From: Paracoccus saliphilus | GTDB lineage: Bacteria > Pseudomonadota > Alphaproteobacteria > Rhodobacterales > Rhodobacteraceae | Length of the DNA stretch: 64,000 nt | Assembly (NCBI GenBank): GCA_003255745.1 | Contig: QKYL01000010.1 | Coordinates: 62,001-126,000 of the forward strand | Direction of reading: 5' to 3' | Part shown: one piece after another, positions 54,161 through 63,539 of the stretch | Numbering within the stretch: position 1 is the stretch's first letter | Layout: every line of letters starts with the position of its first letter | Position numbers and translations under genes: made by a program | The notes under the pieces: model-generated | The model's database searches: none | Told to the model about the DNA's origin: nothing | What the model saw: the letters and a program-made list of their open reading frames with translations, nothing else

Positions 54161-54454
54161 ATGCAGATCCTGCCTGCCACACCGCTTCCCGTCGGCCCCC
54201 AAGCCGAAATGTCGCGTCCCGGCGCCGCGGAAATCGCCAAGGCGGCGACGGGCTTCGAGGCGCTGTTTCTGGACACGCTGCTGAAGGGCGCGCGGGCGGG
54301 CATGCCGGGCGACAACCTGACGGGCGGTTCGGCCGTCAGTTCCGCCCAGCAGATGCTGGACACGCAGCTGTCGCAAAGCGCCGCGTCCGCCGCAGGTTTC
54401 GGCATCGCCGAGGCCGTCGCCCGCCAGTTTGATCAGGGTGGCATCGGCGAATGA
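54161..54454 (+). CDS. flgJ: Rod-capping protein FlgJ, without muramidase domain
   Basis: At 97 residues it covers only the N-terminal rod-cap domain of FlgJ ('AKAATGFEALFLDTLLKGAR', 'AQQMLDTQLSQSAASAAGFG'). The C-terminal glucosaminidase of enterobacterial FlgJ is absent. In R. sphaeroides the missing activity is supplied by SltF, also found downstream here. The flgK start overlaps its stop. Confidence 0.9.
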   Translation: MQILPATPLPVGPQAEMSRPGAAEIAKAATGFEALFLDTLLKGARAGMPGDNLTGGSAVSSAQQMLDTQLSQSAASAAGFGIAEAVARQFDQGGIGE

Positions 54455-57400
54455 GCAACATCCTGGACATCGGCCGCAGCGGCATCCTGGCTTACCGCAC
54501 GGCACTGGCCACCACCGCCGAGAACATCGCCAACGTCCATACCGAAGGCTACCGGCGCCGCGACGTGTCCACCGTCAGCGCAACAGGGGCACAAAGCACG
54601 CCCACGACGCTGCCCACGGGCGGGCAGGGGGTCACCGCCGCCGACGTGCGTCGTGCCTTTGATGCGCTGGTGGCGGACCGCGCGCGGCGCGCCAGCGGCG
54701 GGCAGGCCGCCGCCGAGGCGCACCTGTCCGGCGCACAGGCGATCGAAACGCTGATGATCCCCGGCGACGACGGCATCGACGGGACGCTGCGGAACTTCTT
54801 TGATTCCCTGTCCCGCCTGGCCGCCAGCCCCACCGACGCGACGACCCGAACGCTGGCGCTGCAACAGGGGCAGGCGCTCAGCACCTCCGTTTCGGGCCTC
54901 GCGCGCGAGATGGAGGTCCTGCGCCGCGACATCCTGGGCGAAAGTACCGAACAGGTCCGCAATGCGCAGCGCATGCTGGAAGGACTGGCGCAGCTGTCGC
55001 GCCCCCTGTCCGAGATGCCGCAGGGCGACAGCGGCGGACATTCCCTGGCCGACCGCCGCGATGCGCTTCTGGACCAGCTGGCGCGCATCCTGCCCATTTC
55101 GGTCACGCTGAACGGATCGGGGCAGGCGCAGGTGCGTCTGGGTGGCGAAAACGGCCCGCTGCTGTTGGACCGGGACAGAACGGCTGCGCTGTCGGTTTCG
55201 GCGCCCGACATGCTGACGCTGCACGTGGATGCCGCCGACGGCACCGCGCATCAGACGCGCCTGCTGCCATCGGGCAGCCTGGGCGGCATGTCGCGTGCGA
55301 TGGGTGCGCTGGACATGGCGCGGTCCGAACTGGATGCCTTTGCGCGCGAAACGGCCAGCGCCATGAACCGCGTCCACCGGGGCGGCGTCGATCTGCGGGG
55401 GGTGCCGGGAGGCGATCTTTTCTCTCTCGACGGCTGGCGCGCACAGCCTGCCGCGTCGAATGCCGGGCGGGTGCAGGTCACGCTGACCAACCTGTCGTCT
55501 GCGGCGGCGCGGCTGCCGATCGAGCTGGTCTTTGACGGGGCAGATGGGCTGTGGCGCGCGCAGGACGCGGCCGGGACAGAACTGGGCAGCGGGCGTGATC
55601 AGCTGCTGCTTGACGGGGTTCTGGTCGATCTGGCGGGTTCGGCCCGTGACGGGGACCGCATCTTGCTGACGCCGGTGACGGGGCGGGCTGCCGATCTGCG
55701 CCTGGCACTGACCGATCCGGCCGCCCTCGCTGCCGCATCCGCCTTTGCCAGCGCGGCCGCGCCTTCGAACCTCGGGTCGGCCAGCCTGACTGCGGCCTTC
55801 GCACCGGCGCCCGCGGCGCAGATCCCCGCCCTGGGCCCGCTTCTGGACCCGGCCGGGATAGATCTGCTGGGGGGCGTGGTGGGCCTGGTTCCCGCAGGCA
55901 GCCAGGTCTTGCGGCTGGCAAGCCTGGGTCAGCCTGCCTCGTCGTCGGTCGGGCCTGTCGCCGGGGCCCAGATGTTGGCGGTGGATGGCGCGGACTTCGA
56001 CCTGACCGGCCTTGCGGATCTGGACGCGATCACTGGCGCATTGCGCGACGGGCGTCTGCGGGCGGGCGACGGGCGGACGCTGTCGCAGATGGGGCTGGTG
56101 GCTTCGGCTGCGGGCGACCGGCTGGTCCTGGCGCGACCCGGCGACAGCCAGCCGCCGCAGGTCCGCCTGAGCGGCCCGGCGGGCAGCATCGACGGCATAC
56201 CGACGCAAGGCGCGGCGCCGGGCGGGACGGTCCAGGTCATCACCCGCAACGGCCGCCATATTGCAGGCAGCCCCCTGACGCCGGCCGAGGCGGCGGCGCT
56301 GCTGACGGCGCGCAACGGTTTTCTTCCGGATGCGGTCTATGATCCCGCGCCGCTGACCTCGACTGGCCCCAAAGGGTATCGCGGCGTCGATCTGGGCAGC
56401 GTGGGCGTCGCGGCGCAGCATGGCGCGGTGCTGGACGGAGCGGGAACCCGCTTCGGCCCGGAACTGCCGCTGCCGCCCGTCCCGGCGCGCAACCTGACCC
56501 TGATCGATGCGGCGGGGGCGGCGGCGGATCTGGCCCTGCCGGAAGGGGCCAGCGCGGCGCAGGTCGCGGGACGGATGCAGGCGCTGATCCCCGGACTGTC
56601 AGCGCAGGCCTCGACCGCGCTGGAACTGTCGGGTTTTCAGGCAGGTCCCCTCAGCTTTGAGCTGGCGGGTCTCAACGGCACGCCGCTGCGGGTGTCGGCC
56701 ACGCTGGCGGGACCCGACGCCGCGCCCTTGGCGCAGGCCATCAACGGTCTGGGCATCGCGACCAGCATCCGGGCCGAACTGTCGCCCGACGGCACCCGCC
56801 TTCTGCTGGTCCAGGACGAGGGCCATGACATCGGCCTTTCGGCCCTGACGGGCAACGCGCTGTCCGTGGCGGGCGCAACGCCTGCGGGCGACCGGCTGTC
56901 GGCACCTGCGGACTGGGCTGCGGGAACCGCCCTGCGCCAGTCCGGCCAGGTCAGCCTGACCCATCTGGCAGGATTTCAGTTGACCGAAGGCGCCGGCATC
57001 CTGTCGGCCCGCCCCGCCCCGGGCGGCCTGGTGATTGTCAGCACCAGTTCGGCGGGCGCCGCCGCGCGGCTGGCCTTTGCCGATGTTCCGGCGCTGGCCC
57101 AGGGCGGTGTCCTGCATCGCGTCAGCCTGAATGGCATCGAGGCACAGGCTGCCTTCGCGCCCGATACGCCTGCGCAGGACGTAGCCATGGGTCTTGCGCG
57201 GTTGCTGCGGGTGGATGCGCCCGAGGCGGAGGTGACCGGACGCGCCTTGGCCAGCCTGCCGCCCGACGGGGCGACGCTGGCGCTGCGCGTGGATGGCGGC
57301 GACTACACCCTGCGGATGGAGCAGGGCGTTCCGGTTATCTCGGGTCCCGAACCGGACCGGCTGATCGCGCAGTTTGATGCCCAGAACAGGCTGGTGCTGC

Positions 57401-58431
57401 GCGCGGCAGGGGCCAGCGGCGGCAGCGGCATCAGCACCTCTGCCTCGCCCGCCTTCGGGTCGGGTCCGGGCGAAGGACGGCTGGCGCTGACAGGCCTGCC
57501 CACTGACGCCGCGCTGCTGCCGACCGATCTGCCGGTAACGGTGGGCGGTGCCACGCATGTGCTGCGCCTGCTGGCAGATGGTTCGGTTCAGACGCCCGCC
57601 GATTTCCCCGGAGTTGCCGCGCGCGACGCCGCGACCGGTGCGCTGACGCTGGAATTTGTGGCCCCCGCCAGCGACCTTCAGATCGCCACAGTTCCGGCGG
57701 CGGGTTTTGGCGGACCGGGCGCGGCCGTGCGGGCCGAGGCTGGCCGCCTGATCCTGACCGGATCTGGCGCGGCGCTGGATCTGGCGATCGAGACGCGGGG
57801 CAGCCTGGCCCGGCAGATCGACCTGCGCGACCTGCCGCCCGAGGATTTGGTTGTGGCCATGACAGGTCAGGGCACGCTGCGTTTGGCGGGCGACTTGACG
57901 GCGGGCACCGCGCCCGCCCATCCTGGCGCGCTGGAGGTGATGGTCGCCGATGCCGCGACCGGCCGTCTGGTGTTGCGCGACAGCCTGTCCCGGCATGTCG
58001 TGGCCGAAGGTCGCATGGACGCGGCAGGGCGCGGCCAGTTCGGCGGGCTGACCGTGCAGTTCGGCGGCCAGCCCCAAAGCGGCGACCGCTTTTCCATCCT
58101 GCCTGCGGGCGCGGGATCGGGCAATGGCAACACGGCGCGGGCCATGGCGCGGTTGCAGATCGGCGACGCGGCCAGCGGCACGCCCGGCCTGGGCGACCGC
58201 CTGTCGCGGCTGCAGGCCGATACCGGCCTGCGGGTCGCGGCCGCACAGCGCAGCCTTGCCACCGCCGATGCCTCGGCCGAGGCGGCGGACCGGGCGCAGG
58301 CGGCGATCGGCGCCGTGAATCTGGATGCCGAGGCCGCACGCCTGGTGGAATTGCAGCAGGCCTATCAGGCATCGGCTCAGGCGGTCACGATCGCCCGGGA
58401 CCTGTTCGACACCATCCTGCGCATGTTCTGA
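54451..58431 (+). CDS. flgK: Hook-filament junction protein FlgK, unusually large
   Basis: The protein has 1,326 residues against about 450-650 in most bacteria. The N-terminus is normal FlgK ('GRSGILAYRTALATTAENIA', 'NVHTEGYRRRDVS', then 'RNFFDSLSRLAASPTDATTR'), and the last 110 residues are the usual helical end ('NLDAEAARLVELQQAYQASA', 'RDLFDTILRMF'). Between about residues 430 and 1,160 lies a very long region rich in Ala, Gly, Leu and short strands, with recurring turns such as 'DRLVLARPGDSQPP'. No frameshift or stop interrupts it. It joins hook to filament; the extra part likely protrudes. Confidence 0.92.
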   Translation: MSNILDIGRSGILAYRTALATTAENIANVHTEGYRRRDVSTVSATGAQSTPTTLPTGGQGVTAADVRRAFDALVADRARRASGGQAAAEAHLSGAQAIETLMIPGDDGIDGTLRNFFDSLSRLAASPTDATTRTLALQQGQALSTSVSGLAREMEVLRRDILGESTEQVRNAQRMLEGLAQLSRPLSEMPQGDSGGHSLADRRDALLDQLARILPISVTLNGSGQAQVRLGGENGPLLLDRDRTAALSVSAPDMLTLHVDAADGTAHQTRLLPSGSLGGMSRAMGALDMARSELDAFARETASAMNRVHRGGVDLRGVPGGDLFSLDGWRAQPAASNAGRVQVTLTNLSSAAARLPIELVFDGADGLWRAQDAAGTELGSGRDQLLLDGVLVDLAGSARDGDRILLTPVTGRAADLRLALTDPAALAAASAFASAAAPSNLGSASLTAAFAPAPAAQIPALGPLLDPAGIDLLGGVVGLVPAGSQVLRLASLGQPASSSVGPVAGAQMLAVDGADFDLTGLADLDAITGALRDGRLRAGDGRTLSQMGLVASAAGDRLVLARPGDSQPPQVRLSGPAGSIDGIPTQGAAPGGTVQVITRNGRHIAGSPLTPAEAAALLTARNGFLPDAVYDPAPLTSTGPKGYRGVDLGSVGVAAQHGAVLDGAGTRFGPELPLPPVPARNLTLIDAAGAAADLALPEGASAAQVAGRMQALIPGLSAQASTALELSGFQAGPLSFELAGLNGTPLRVSATLAGPDAAPLAQAINGLGIATSIRAELSPDGTRLLLVQDEGHDIGLSALTGNALSVAGATPAGDRLSAPADWAAGTALRQSGQVSLTHLAGFQLTEGAGILSARPAPGGLVIVSTSSAGAAARLAFADVPALAQGGVLHRVSLNGIEAQAAFAPDTPAQDVAMGLARLLRVDAPEAEVTGRALASLPPDGATLALRVDGGDYTLRMEQGVPVISGPEPDRLIAQFDAQNRLVLRAAGASGGSGISTSASPAFGSGPGEGRLALTGLPTDAALLPTDLPVTVGGATHVLRLLADGSVQTPADFPGVAARDAATGALTLEFVAPASDLQIATVPAAGFGGPGAAVRAEAGRLILTGSGAALDLAIETRGSLARQIDLRDLPPEDLVVAMTGQGTLRLAGDLTAGTAPAHPGALEVMVADAATGRLVLRDSLSRHVVAEGRMDAAGRGQFGGLTVQFGGQPQSGDRFSILPAGAGSGNGNTARAMARLQIGDAASGTPGLGDRLSRLQADTGLRVAAAQRSLATADASAEAADRAQAAIGAVNLDAEAARLVELQQAYQASAQAVTIARDLFDTILRMF

Positions 58432-58442
58432 GCGGAGACAGC

Positions 58443-59687
58443 ATGACCATCGGAGACGCCCTTTTCGCCCGCCTTGCCATTCGCGGCTTTGGCAAGCTGA
58501 CCGCCGAGATCGGGGCGACGCAGTCGCGCATCGCGTCAGGGGTCAACGACCCGCGCCCTTCGGCCGACCCGGCGCGCGCGGTTGAACTGTCGGCGCTGCG
58601 CGACGTGCGCGCGCGGCTGGAAACACGATCGGCCGTCGCCCGCGACAGCGCCGACCGGCTGGCGCTGACCGACCAGGCGCTGGCGGGTCTGTCGGATGAT
58701 GTCCGCGGCCTGAAGCAGATCGCCCTGCGCGCGGCCAACGACGCCTTGTCCCCCGAAGCCTATGGCGCGCTGCGGACCGAGGCTGTGACCCTGCGCGCCA
58801 CCCTGCTGGCCACGGCCAACAGCGTCGATTCCGCCGGGCGGCCGCTGTTTGCGGGTACCGCGCCGGGTCCGGCCTTTGAACAGACCGCGTCGGGCGTCGT
58901 TTATCGCGGCGACGCCGCCAGCAGCGTCGCCGCGCTTGGGGACGGGTTGATCCTGCCGACCGGCATTTCGGGGGCGCAGGTCTTTGGTGAGGGGGATCAG
59001 AACCTGTTCAAACTGGTGGACGACCTGATCCTGGGCCTGACCGAGCCGATGCTGTCGGCCCGGGCCGAGGTGACCTCCAAGGGCCAGGGCCGGCTGGACA
59101 TCGTGCGCGGCCGGGCCGACACGGCGGTCGAGGTCACGCTGACCGGACCCCGCGGTTCGGCGCGCGTCACCCTGGACCTGCGGCTGGAGGCGCCGGAGGC
59201 GCCGGTTGATGCGATCAATGCACAAACGGCCCGCACCGGCGTGTCCGCCGTGCTGGATGCCGATGGCCGATCGGTCCGGCTGTCGGCCGATGCGCCCTTC
59301 AGCCTGTCGCAGCTGGGGGGCGGCCCGCCGGATTATCCCGTCCTGGGGCTGGGGAATGTCGGTGAGGCCGGCGTACCCGCGGGGCCGGTGGTGCGGCTTC
59401 GGCCGTCGCGGCTGACCACGGATGCGGTGATCGGGGCGGCGGACCGGATGGTTGATCGCATGAGCAATTCCCGCGCCGCCGTTGGCAGCCTGGGCGCGGC
59501 GGTGGACCGGCAAAAGGACGCGCTGACCCAGCAGCGGCTGGTGGTGGATCAAGCGGTGTCGGGGCTGGGGGATCTGGACGTGGCCTCCACGCTGACCCGG
59601 CTTCAGGCGCTGCTGCTGAGCGAACAGGCCGCCCAGCAGACCTATGTGAAGATCTCGTCGCAGTCGCTGTTCAATTACTTGCGGTAA
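58443..59687 (+). CDS. flgL: Hook-filament junction protein FlgL
   Basis: The 414-residue flagellin-like protein has an N-terminal 'LTAEIGATQSRIASGVNDPR' and a C-terminal helical end ('VVDQAVSGLGDLDVASTLTR', 'LSEQAAQQTYVKISSQSLFN') as in HAP3. It follows flgK by 11 bases and converges with sltF, the two 3' ends overlapping by 17 bases. Confidence 0.93.
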   Translation: MTIGDALFARLAIRGFGKLTAEIGATQSRIASGVNDPRPSADPARAVELSALRDVRARLETRSAVARDSADRLALTDQALAGLSDDVRGLKQIALRAANDALSPEAYGALRTEAVTLRATLLATANSVDSAGRPLFAGTAPGPAFEQTASGVVYRGDAASSVAALGDGLILPTGISGAQVFGEGDQNLFKLVDDLILGLTEPMLSARAEVTSKGQGRLDIVRGRADTAVEVTLTGPRGSARVTLDLRLEAPEAPVDAINAQTARTGVSAVLDADGRSVRLSADAPFSLSQLGGGPPDYPVLGLGNVGEAGVPAGPVVRLRPSRLTTDAVIGAADRMVDRMSNSRAAVGSLGAAVDRQKDALTQQRLVVDQAVSGLGDLDVASTLTRLQALLLSEQAAQQTYVKISSQSLFNYLR

Positions 59688-60459
59688 CCTGGCTGCCCCC
59701 GGACAACGGGGGCAGGCCAAAGCCCGTGCTGCGGGCCTGGCGCAGATCGCCGCCGCCGCCCCCGATGATCAGCGGCGTGCCTGAACGGATCAGCAGGCCC
59801 TGGGCCAGAAAGGTCGCCTGCGCCTCGGGGGCCGGTGCCGGTGGTATGGGAAGGGCCGACAGCGGTTGCGGTTCGGTGACCCATTCCCCCTGCAGGCTTG
59901 CCACGACCGGACCGGTCTGTTCGGGGATCGCGCGTCCCATGATCCCTTCCACCCGACCGACATAGGTGCTGCCCCCTGACGGGTCACCCGCATGATAAGC
60001 CGCGACCGCCGTGGTCCAGTTGCCATGGCGCTGGTAGAGATCGGCCAGGAAGCGCGCTGCATAGCGGGTGTTCAACACCGGGTCCATCATGGCGCCGATG
60101 TCCGGAAAGGCATCGTGATGCCAGTGCCAGTTGATCTGCATGCAGCCGATATCGACATTCTGCGCACCTGCGGCCAAGACCTGTGAAAGCTGTTGCAATG
60201 CCTCGTCCTTGGTCGCGTGATAGGACCCGCGTCCGCCTTGGTTCAGCGTCCAGGGCCAGGCAAGGACGCGTCCCTGATGCGTCATGCCGGATTCAACCCG
60301 CGCCACGGCGGGCAACAGCCCCTCGGGCAGGCCCATCTCCGCGCCCGCCTGCGCGGCCAGTGCTTCGCAGTCGGGCAGGGTGCTGGCGCGGACGCCGCCT
60401 GACGTGACCAGCACGATCGTGGCGATGACTGCGACGTGAGAAAGGGTCTGACGCTTCAT
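59671..60459 (-). CDS. sltF: Flagellar lytic transglycosylase SltF
   Basis: The 262-residue secreted protein has a signal peptide ending near 'SGGVRAS' and a lysozyme-like SLT domain: catalytic Glu in 'LLPAVARVESGMTH', 'NVDIGCMQINWHWH', 'NTRYAARFLADLYQRHGNW' and 'AVAAYHAGDP'. It opens peptidoglycan for the rod. The start at 60459 gives a proper signal sequence; the longer frame does not. A short disordered C-terminal tail may bind FlgJ as in R. sphaeroides. A sigma-54 site lies upstream. Confidence 0.92.
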   Translation of the reverse strand: MKRQTLSHVAVIATIVLVTSGGVRASTLPDCEALAAQAGAEMGLPEGLLPAVARVESGMTHQGRVLAWPWTLNQGGRGSYHATKDEALQQLSQVLAAGAQNVDIGCMQINWHWHHDAFPDIGAMMDPVLNTRYAARFLADLYQRHGNWTTAVAAYHAGDPSGGSTYVGRVEGIMGRAIPEQTGPVVASLQGEWVTEPQPLSALPIPPAPAPEAQATFLAQGLLIRSGTPLIIGGGGGDLRQARSTGFGLPPLSGGSQVTASN

Positions 60460-60471
60460 GCCAATGAAAAT

Positions 60472-60486
60472 GCAAGGCCCGTGCCT
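60472..60486 (-). promoter_or_regulatory. Sigma-54 promoter of sltF
   Basis: Minus-strand AGGCACGGGCCTTGC has GG-N10-GC, differing from consensus only in the first base. Apart from that base it is identical to the flgG site. It starts 13 bases upstream of the sltF ATG. Confidence 0.7.
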
Positions 60487-60628
60487 GGCGGGCCTAGTCT
60501 TTGGGCTATCCCACGAACGAAGGGGGGTGCGAACTTCCGTTCGCACGTTGGCCTGATCCTCCGCCGGATGCCATCATGCGGACACGCCTTGTCTGCCCAG
60601 TCCCAGCCCGCAACCCCCGGAGGATACC

Positions 60629-61858
60629 ATGACAGCCGGAGCTTCCAGCCTGCCCGCTCTTGTTGCAGAAAACCTGCGCGACACGATCCTTGCCGCCGCA
60701 GCGCTTGTCGGCGCCCAGGGGACGCGCCTGCAACTGGTGCCCGAGCTGGAGGTGCTGCGCCAGAAGCTGGACGCGGCCGAGATCCGTACCGAGGTCGAAC
60801 CCGCCTTGGCCGCCGCAGACCCGGACCAGTCCAGCTTTCACGTCATGGCGCCCCGTGCAGGCATGGCCACGGACCTTCTGGACGTTGGGGTGCGTCTGTC
60901 GGACGGTGCGCGTGGCACGGTTGGCCTGCTGATCCTATGCGGGGTGCCCGCGGCCTGGCAGGCGCAGTCCCGCCTGCGCGCACTCGAAGCGCTGACCCGT
61001 GTGATGGAGCGCCAGATCGGCGCGCTGCGTCTTGGCCCGGCGGTGATCGCGGATCCGATGCTGCGCCTGCTGGAGGAACTGCACGACCTGGACAGCAGCA
61101 TCGTTTCGCAGGGGTTGATGGGCTTCGTCCGGACCTTGGCAGGCAAGCGGCCCAGCCAGGTCGAGTGCACCGCCATGCGCATCGTGGGGCTGGCCGATGT
61201 TCCCGTCGAGTTCTTCCAGTCGCGCGAGATCCGGCTGAGCGTGGTGGCGCAGGATTTGCTGGACGCGATCGGCTATGGCGCTTTTCTGAAGATGGGTCAG
61301 GCGATGGAGGCCCCCGAGGTGGTCCGTCCCGCCCCGCGGGTCGAGACCCGCAACGACCTGGAGCCCTTTGCCCGCCTGCGGCTGATCGAACGTGACTTTC
61401 TGGTGGCCGAGGATGCCGACTGCGGGGCCTTCTGGTTCCGGGAGGCCGGCCAAGGCCCCGCCTGGAAGCGTCTTTCCAAGGCAGGCCCGGATGGATGGGC
61501 GGTGGTAGCCGCCGAGATCCTCGAGCTGAGCAGCGACGTGGTGGCGGCCTTTGCGGGCATGCATCTGCTGCGGCGCCCCGATCTTGCCTCCGAAGACATG
61601 GCCGAGGCATTTGAGTTGCACGGCATTGTCTTCTGGCTGGCCCATTCCGAGGGCGTGACCCAAGCCCGGAGGGATTGCGGCGACTGGGTCACCTGCGACA
61701 TTCCCGCCGATGTCGTCGGACGGCCGCGCGCATTGGCGGCGCTGACCCAGCTATGCCCAAGCCTGGCCAGCGATCTTGCCGGTCCGGCCCGCGACTGGTT
61801 GCACCGGATGTCCCAGACCGTGCAGGTGATGCCCTACATGGCGACGGCCGCCGAATAG
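60629..61858 (+). CDS. Protein of unknown function beside fliA, possible GAF-like sensor
   Basis: I do not recognise this 409-residue soluble protein. Residues about 15-135 could form a GAF-like fold ('AAALVGAQGTRLQLVPELEV', later 'DGARGTVGLLILCGVPAAW'), preceding a helix. The rest has several Cys ('VECTAMRIV', 'DADCGAFW', 'RRDCGDWVTCDI') and no catalytic motif. GGAGG precedes the ATG. It is monocistronic, between sltF and fliA, and ends at a strong terminator. A sensory or regulatory role in motility is a guess from place. Confidence 0.75.
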   Translation: MTAGASSLPALVAENLRDTILAAAALVGAQGTRLQLVPELEVLRQKLDAAEIRTEVEPALAAADPDQSSFHVMAPRAGMATDLLDVGVRLSDGARGTVGLLILCGVPAAWQAQSRLRALEALTRVMERQIGALRLGPAVIADPMLRLLEELHDLDSSIVSQGLMGFVRTLAGKRPSQVECTAMRIVGLADVPVEFFQSREIRLSVVAQDLLDAIGYGAFLKMGQAMEAPEVVRPAPRVETRNDLEPFARLRLIERDFLVAEDADCGAFWFREAGQGPAWKRLSKAGPDGWAVVAAEILELSSDVVAAFAGMHLLRRPDLASEDMAEAFELHGIVFWLAHSEGVTQARRDCGDWVTCDIPADVVGRPRALAALTQLCPSLASDLAGPARDWLHRMSQTVQVMPYMATAAE

Positions 61859-61889
61859 GCAAAACATCCTCCGGCCCCGCCGGAACCAC

Positions 61890-61928
61890 GATCCGGGCCC
61901 GGCTGTCGCCGGCGCCCGGATCTTCCTT
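61890..61928 (+). terminator. Rho-independent terminator of the unknown gene
   Basis: GATCCGGGC-CCGGC / GCCGG-c-GCCCGGATC forms a 14-base-pair stem with a single bulged C and loop TGTC, followed by TTCCTTT. It lies between converging transcripts and may also serve fliA. Confidence 0.8.
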
Positions 61929-61951
61929 TGCGGGAGCGGGGCCGCGCCACA

Positions 61952-62659
61952 TCAGTCCGCTTCGGCAATGCTGCGACGCAGGCGCTCGATCGCGGCCTTC
62001 TTGATCTGCGACACACGCCCGGTCGTCACCTTCAGCACCTCGCCGATCTCGTAGACGTTCAGCTCCTCGACATAGTAAAGCTGCAGGACCAGGGCCTCGC
62101 GTTCGGGCAGCGCCGCGATGGCGTCGCGCAGCTGGGTCTTCAGGTTTTCCTGCGACAGCATGTCCTCGGCCGTCAGGGCCTTGTCGCGAAACACCATGGA
62201 ATGATCCGAATATAGTTCGTCCAGCGACCGGGTCTGGCCTGCGTCGATTTCTCTGCGCCACTTGTTCAGCTCGCCCGGCGTGACGCCAAGCGCCTGCGCC
62301 AGTTCGGCCTCGTCAGGGTGGCGCATCAGCGTCTGTTCCAGCTGATGCTCGGTGGTGCGGATGCGGGACAGCATCTGAAGCGTGGCCCGCGCGTAATGCG
62401 CCTGTTCGCGCAGGTGATCCATCAGCGCGCCCCGGATGCGGATGCCCGCATAGGCAGCAAAGGGGGTACCCGGCTGCGCGACATAACGCTGCGCGGCATC
62501 CATCAGCCCCAGATAGGCGACCTGAAGAAGGTCGTCGATCTCGATCCGGGCGCCGACGCGTCCATGGACATGCCATGCGATCCGTCGCGCCAGGTTCATG
62601 TGGCTGGCGACCAGCTTTTCGGGATTGGGGGATTGTTCAGGATAGCTGCGCGGAAGCAT
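61952..62659 (-). CDS. fliA: Flagellar sigma-28 factor FliA
   Basis: The 235-residue sigma factor has region 2 ('IDDLLQVAYLGLMDAAQRYV', 'PFAAYAGIRIRGALMDHLRE') and region 4 ('LPEREALVLQLYYVEELNVY', 'TTGRVSQIKKAAIERLRRS') with a helix-turn-helix. The ATG at 62659 follows AGGAG and overlaps flhF by 23 bases. Presumed targets here are fliC and fliD. No flgM anti-sigma gene is in the window. Confidence 0.95.
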   Translation of the reverse strand: MLPRSYPEQSPNPEKLVASHMNLARRIAWHVHGRVGARIEIDDLLQVAYLGLMDAAQRYVAQPGTPFAAYAGIRIRGALMDHLREQAHYARATLQMLSRIRTTEHQLEQTLMRHPDEAELAQALGVTPGELNKWRREIDAGQTRSLDELYSDHSMVFRDKALTAEDMLSQENLKTQLRDAIAALPEREALVLQLYYVEELNVYEIGEVLKVTTGRVSQIKKAAIERLRRSIAEAD

Positions 62660-63533
62660 CGGCCTGCTCCTCTGGTTTGCCCGCATCGGAGGCATGTGTC
62701 GGAACGACCGCATCTGCGGCTTCAGGCATGGCTGGACGCGACAGCGCGTCCAAGAGGCCCCGGCCTTGGGCGATCAGCGCCACCGGCAGACCGAACCGCG
62801 CGTCCAGATTCAGGTCGTCGGCGGTGGGCGGGCACAGATCCGCACGGGTCAGTGCGATCAGAGTGGCCCCATCTGCCCAATCCCGGCACAGCCGGTCCTG
62901 ATAGTCGCGATGAAGGCCCGTCGGCAGAACCAGCCAGATCGCGGCATCGGGATGCGCGGCCAGCGGCGCCAGCATACCGGCGTCCTGGGGGGGCAGGTCT
63001 GACAGGTCCAGGATTTGCGTCTGGTCCGGGGCAGGGGCGGGCAATGCCCCGATGGACCCCCTGGGCCAGACCGGGCGGTGCGGCACCAGCCCCAGGATGC
63101 GCGCCCAGCCCGCCAAGGCACCCGGCGGGCACAGAAGGTCGGGACGAGGCGCGATCAGCGTCGGTCGCCGGGCATCCGGGACGCGCAGCGCCTCGGCGGC
63201 CAGCCGGGCGGCCAGCATGCTGCGGCCCGCCCCCGGTGGACCGACCAGCACCACCCGCCCCGGCAGATGGGGGGGCAGCACCGTATCGGGCCGGTGCCTT
63301 CGCGTCAGTTCGCGCAGCAGTTCGGCCGCGAACCGGGGGCTTGGGTCCGGCGGCGCCTTGTCGGGCGCGCGTGGCGCGATGACGTCCAGGGGCGTGTCCC
63401 CTGACATGGCCTCGATCTCGACCTGGCCGCGATGCTGGCGGGTGGACAGGATCAGCGCCTCGGGTCCAAGGCAGCGCATCAGTTCTTCCATGGCCTGGGC
63501 AGAATCTGCGGCGCGTATGGTCATTCGGGTCAT
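62637..63533 (-). CDS. flhF: FlhF-like SRP-type GTPase with degenerate nucleotide site
   Basis: The 298-residue protein has the FlhF start ('MTIRAADSAQAMEELMRCLG', 'EALILSTRQHRGQVEIEAMS') and a G domain, but is shorter than usual (about 380-430). The P-loop reads 'VLVGPPGAGRSMLAARLA', with Arg instead of the catalytic Lys and Ser for Thr. The G3 DTAG motif is missing ('QILDLSDLPPQD') and G4 reads 'ALTRADLC'. FlhF sets flagellar placement. Whether this one hydrolyses GTP is doubtful. It lies between flhA and fliA as in polar flagellates. Confidence 0.85.
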   Translation of the reverse strand: MTRMTIRAADSAQAMEELMRCLGPEALILSTRQHRGQVEIEAMSGDTPLDVIAPRAPDKAPPDPSPRFAAELLRELTRRHRPDTVLPPHLPGRVVLVGPPGAGRSMLAARLAAEALRVPDARRPTLIAPRPDLLCPPGALAGWARILGLVPHRPVWPRGSIGALPAPAPDQTQILDLSDLPPQDAGMLAPLAAHPDAAIWLVLPTGLHRDYQDRLCRDWADGATLIALTRADLCPPTADDLNLDARFGLPVALIAQGRGLLDALSRPAMPEAADAVVPTHASDAGKPEEQADASAQLS

Positions 63534-63539
63534 GACGGA

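Noticed and set aside
54433..56421. A 662-residue minus-strand open frame within flgK
   Set aside because: flgK has conserved ends in frame and no interruption; the antisense frame has no domain.
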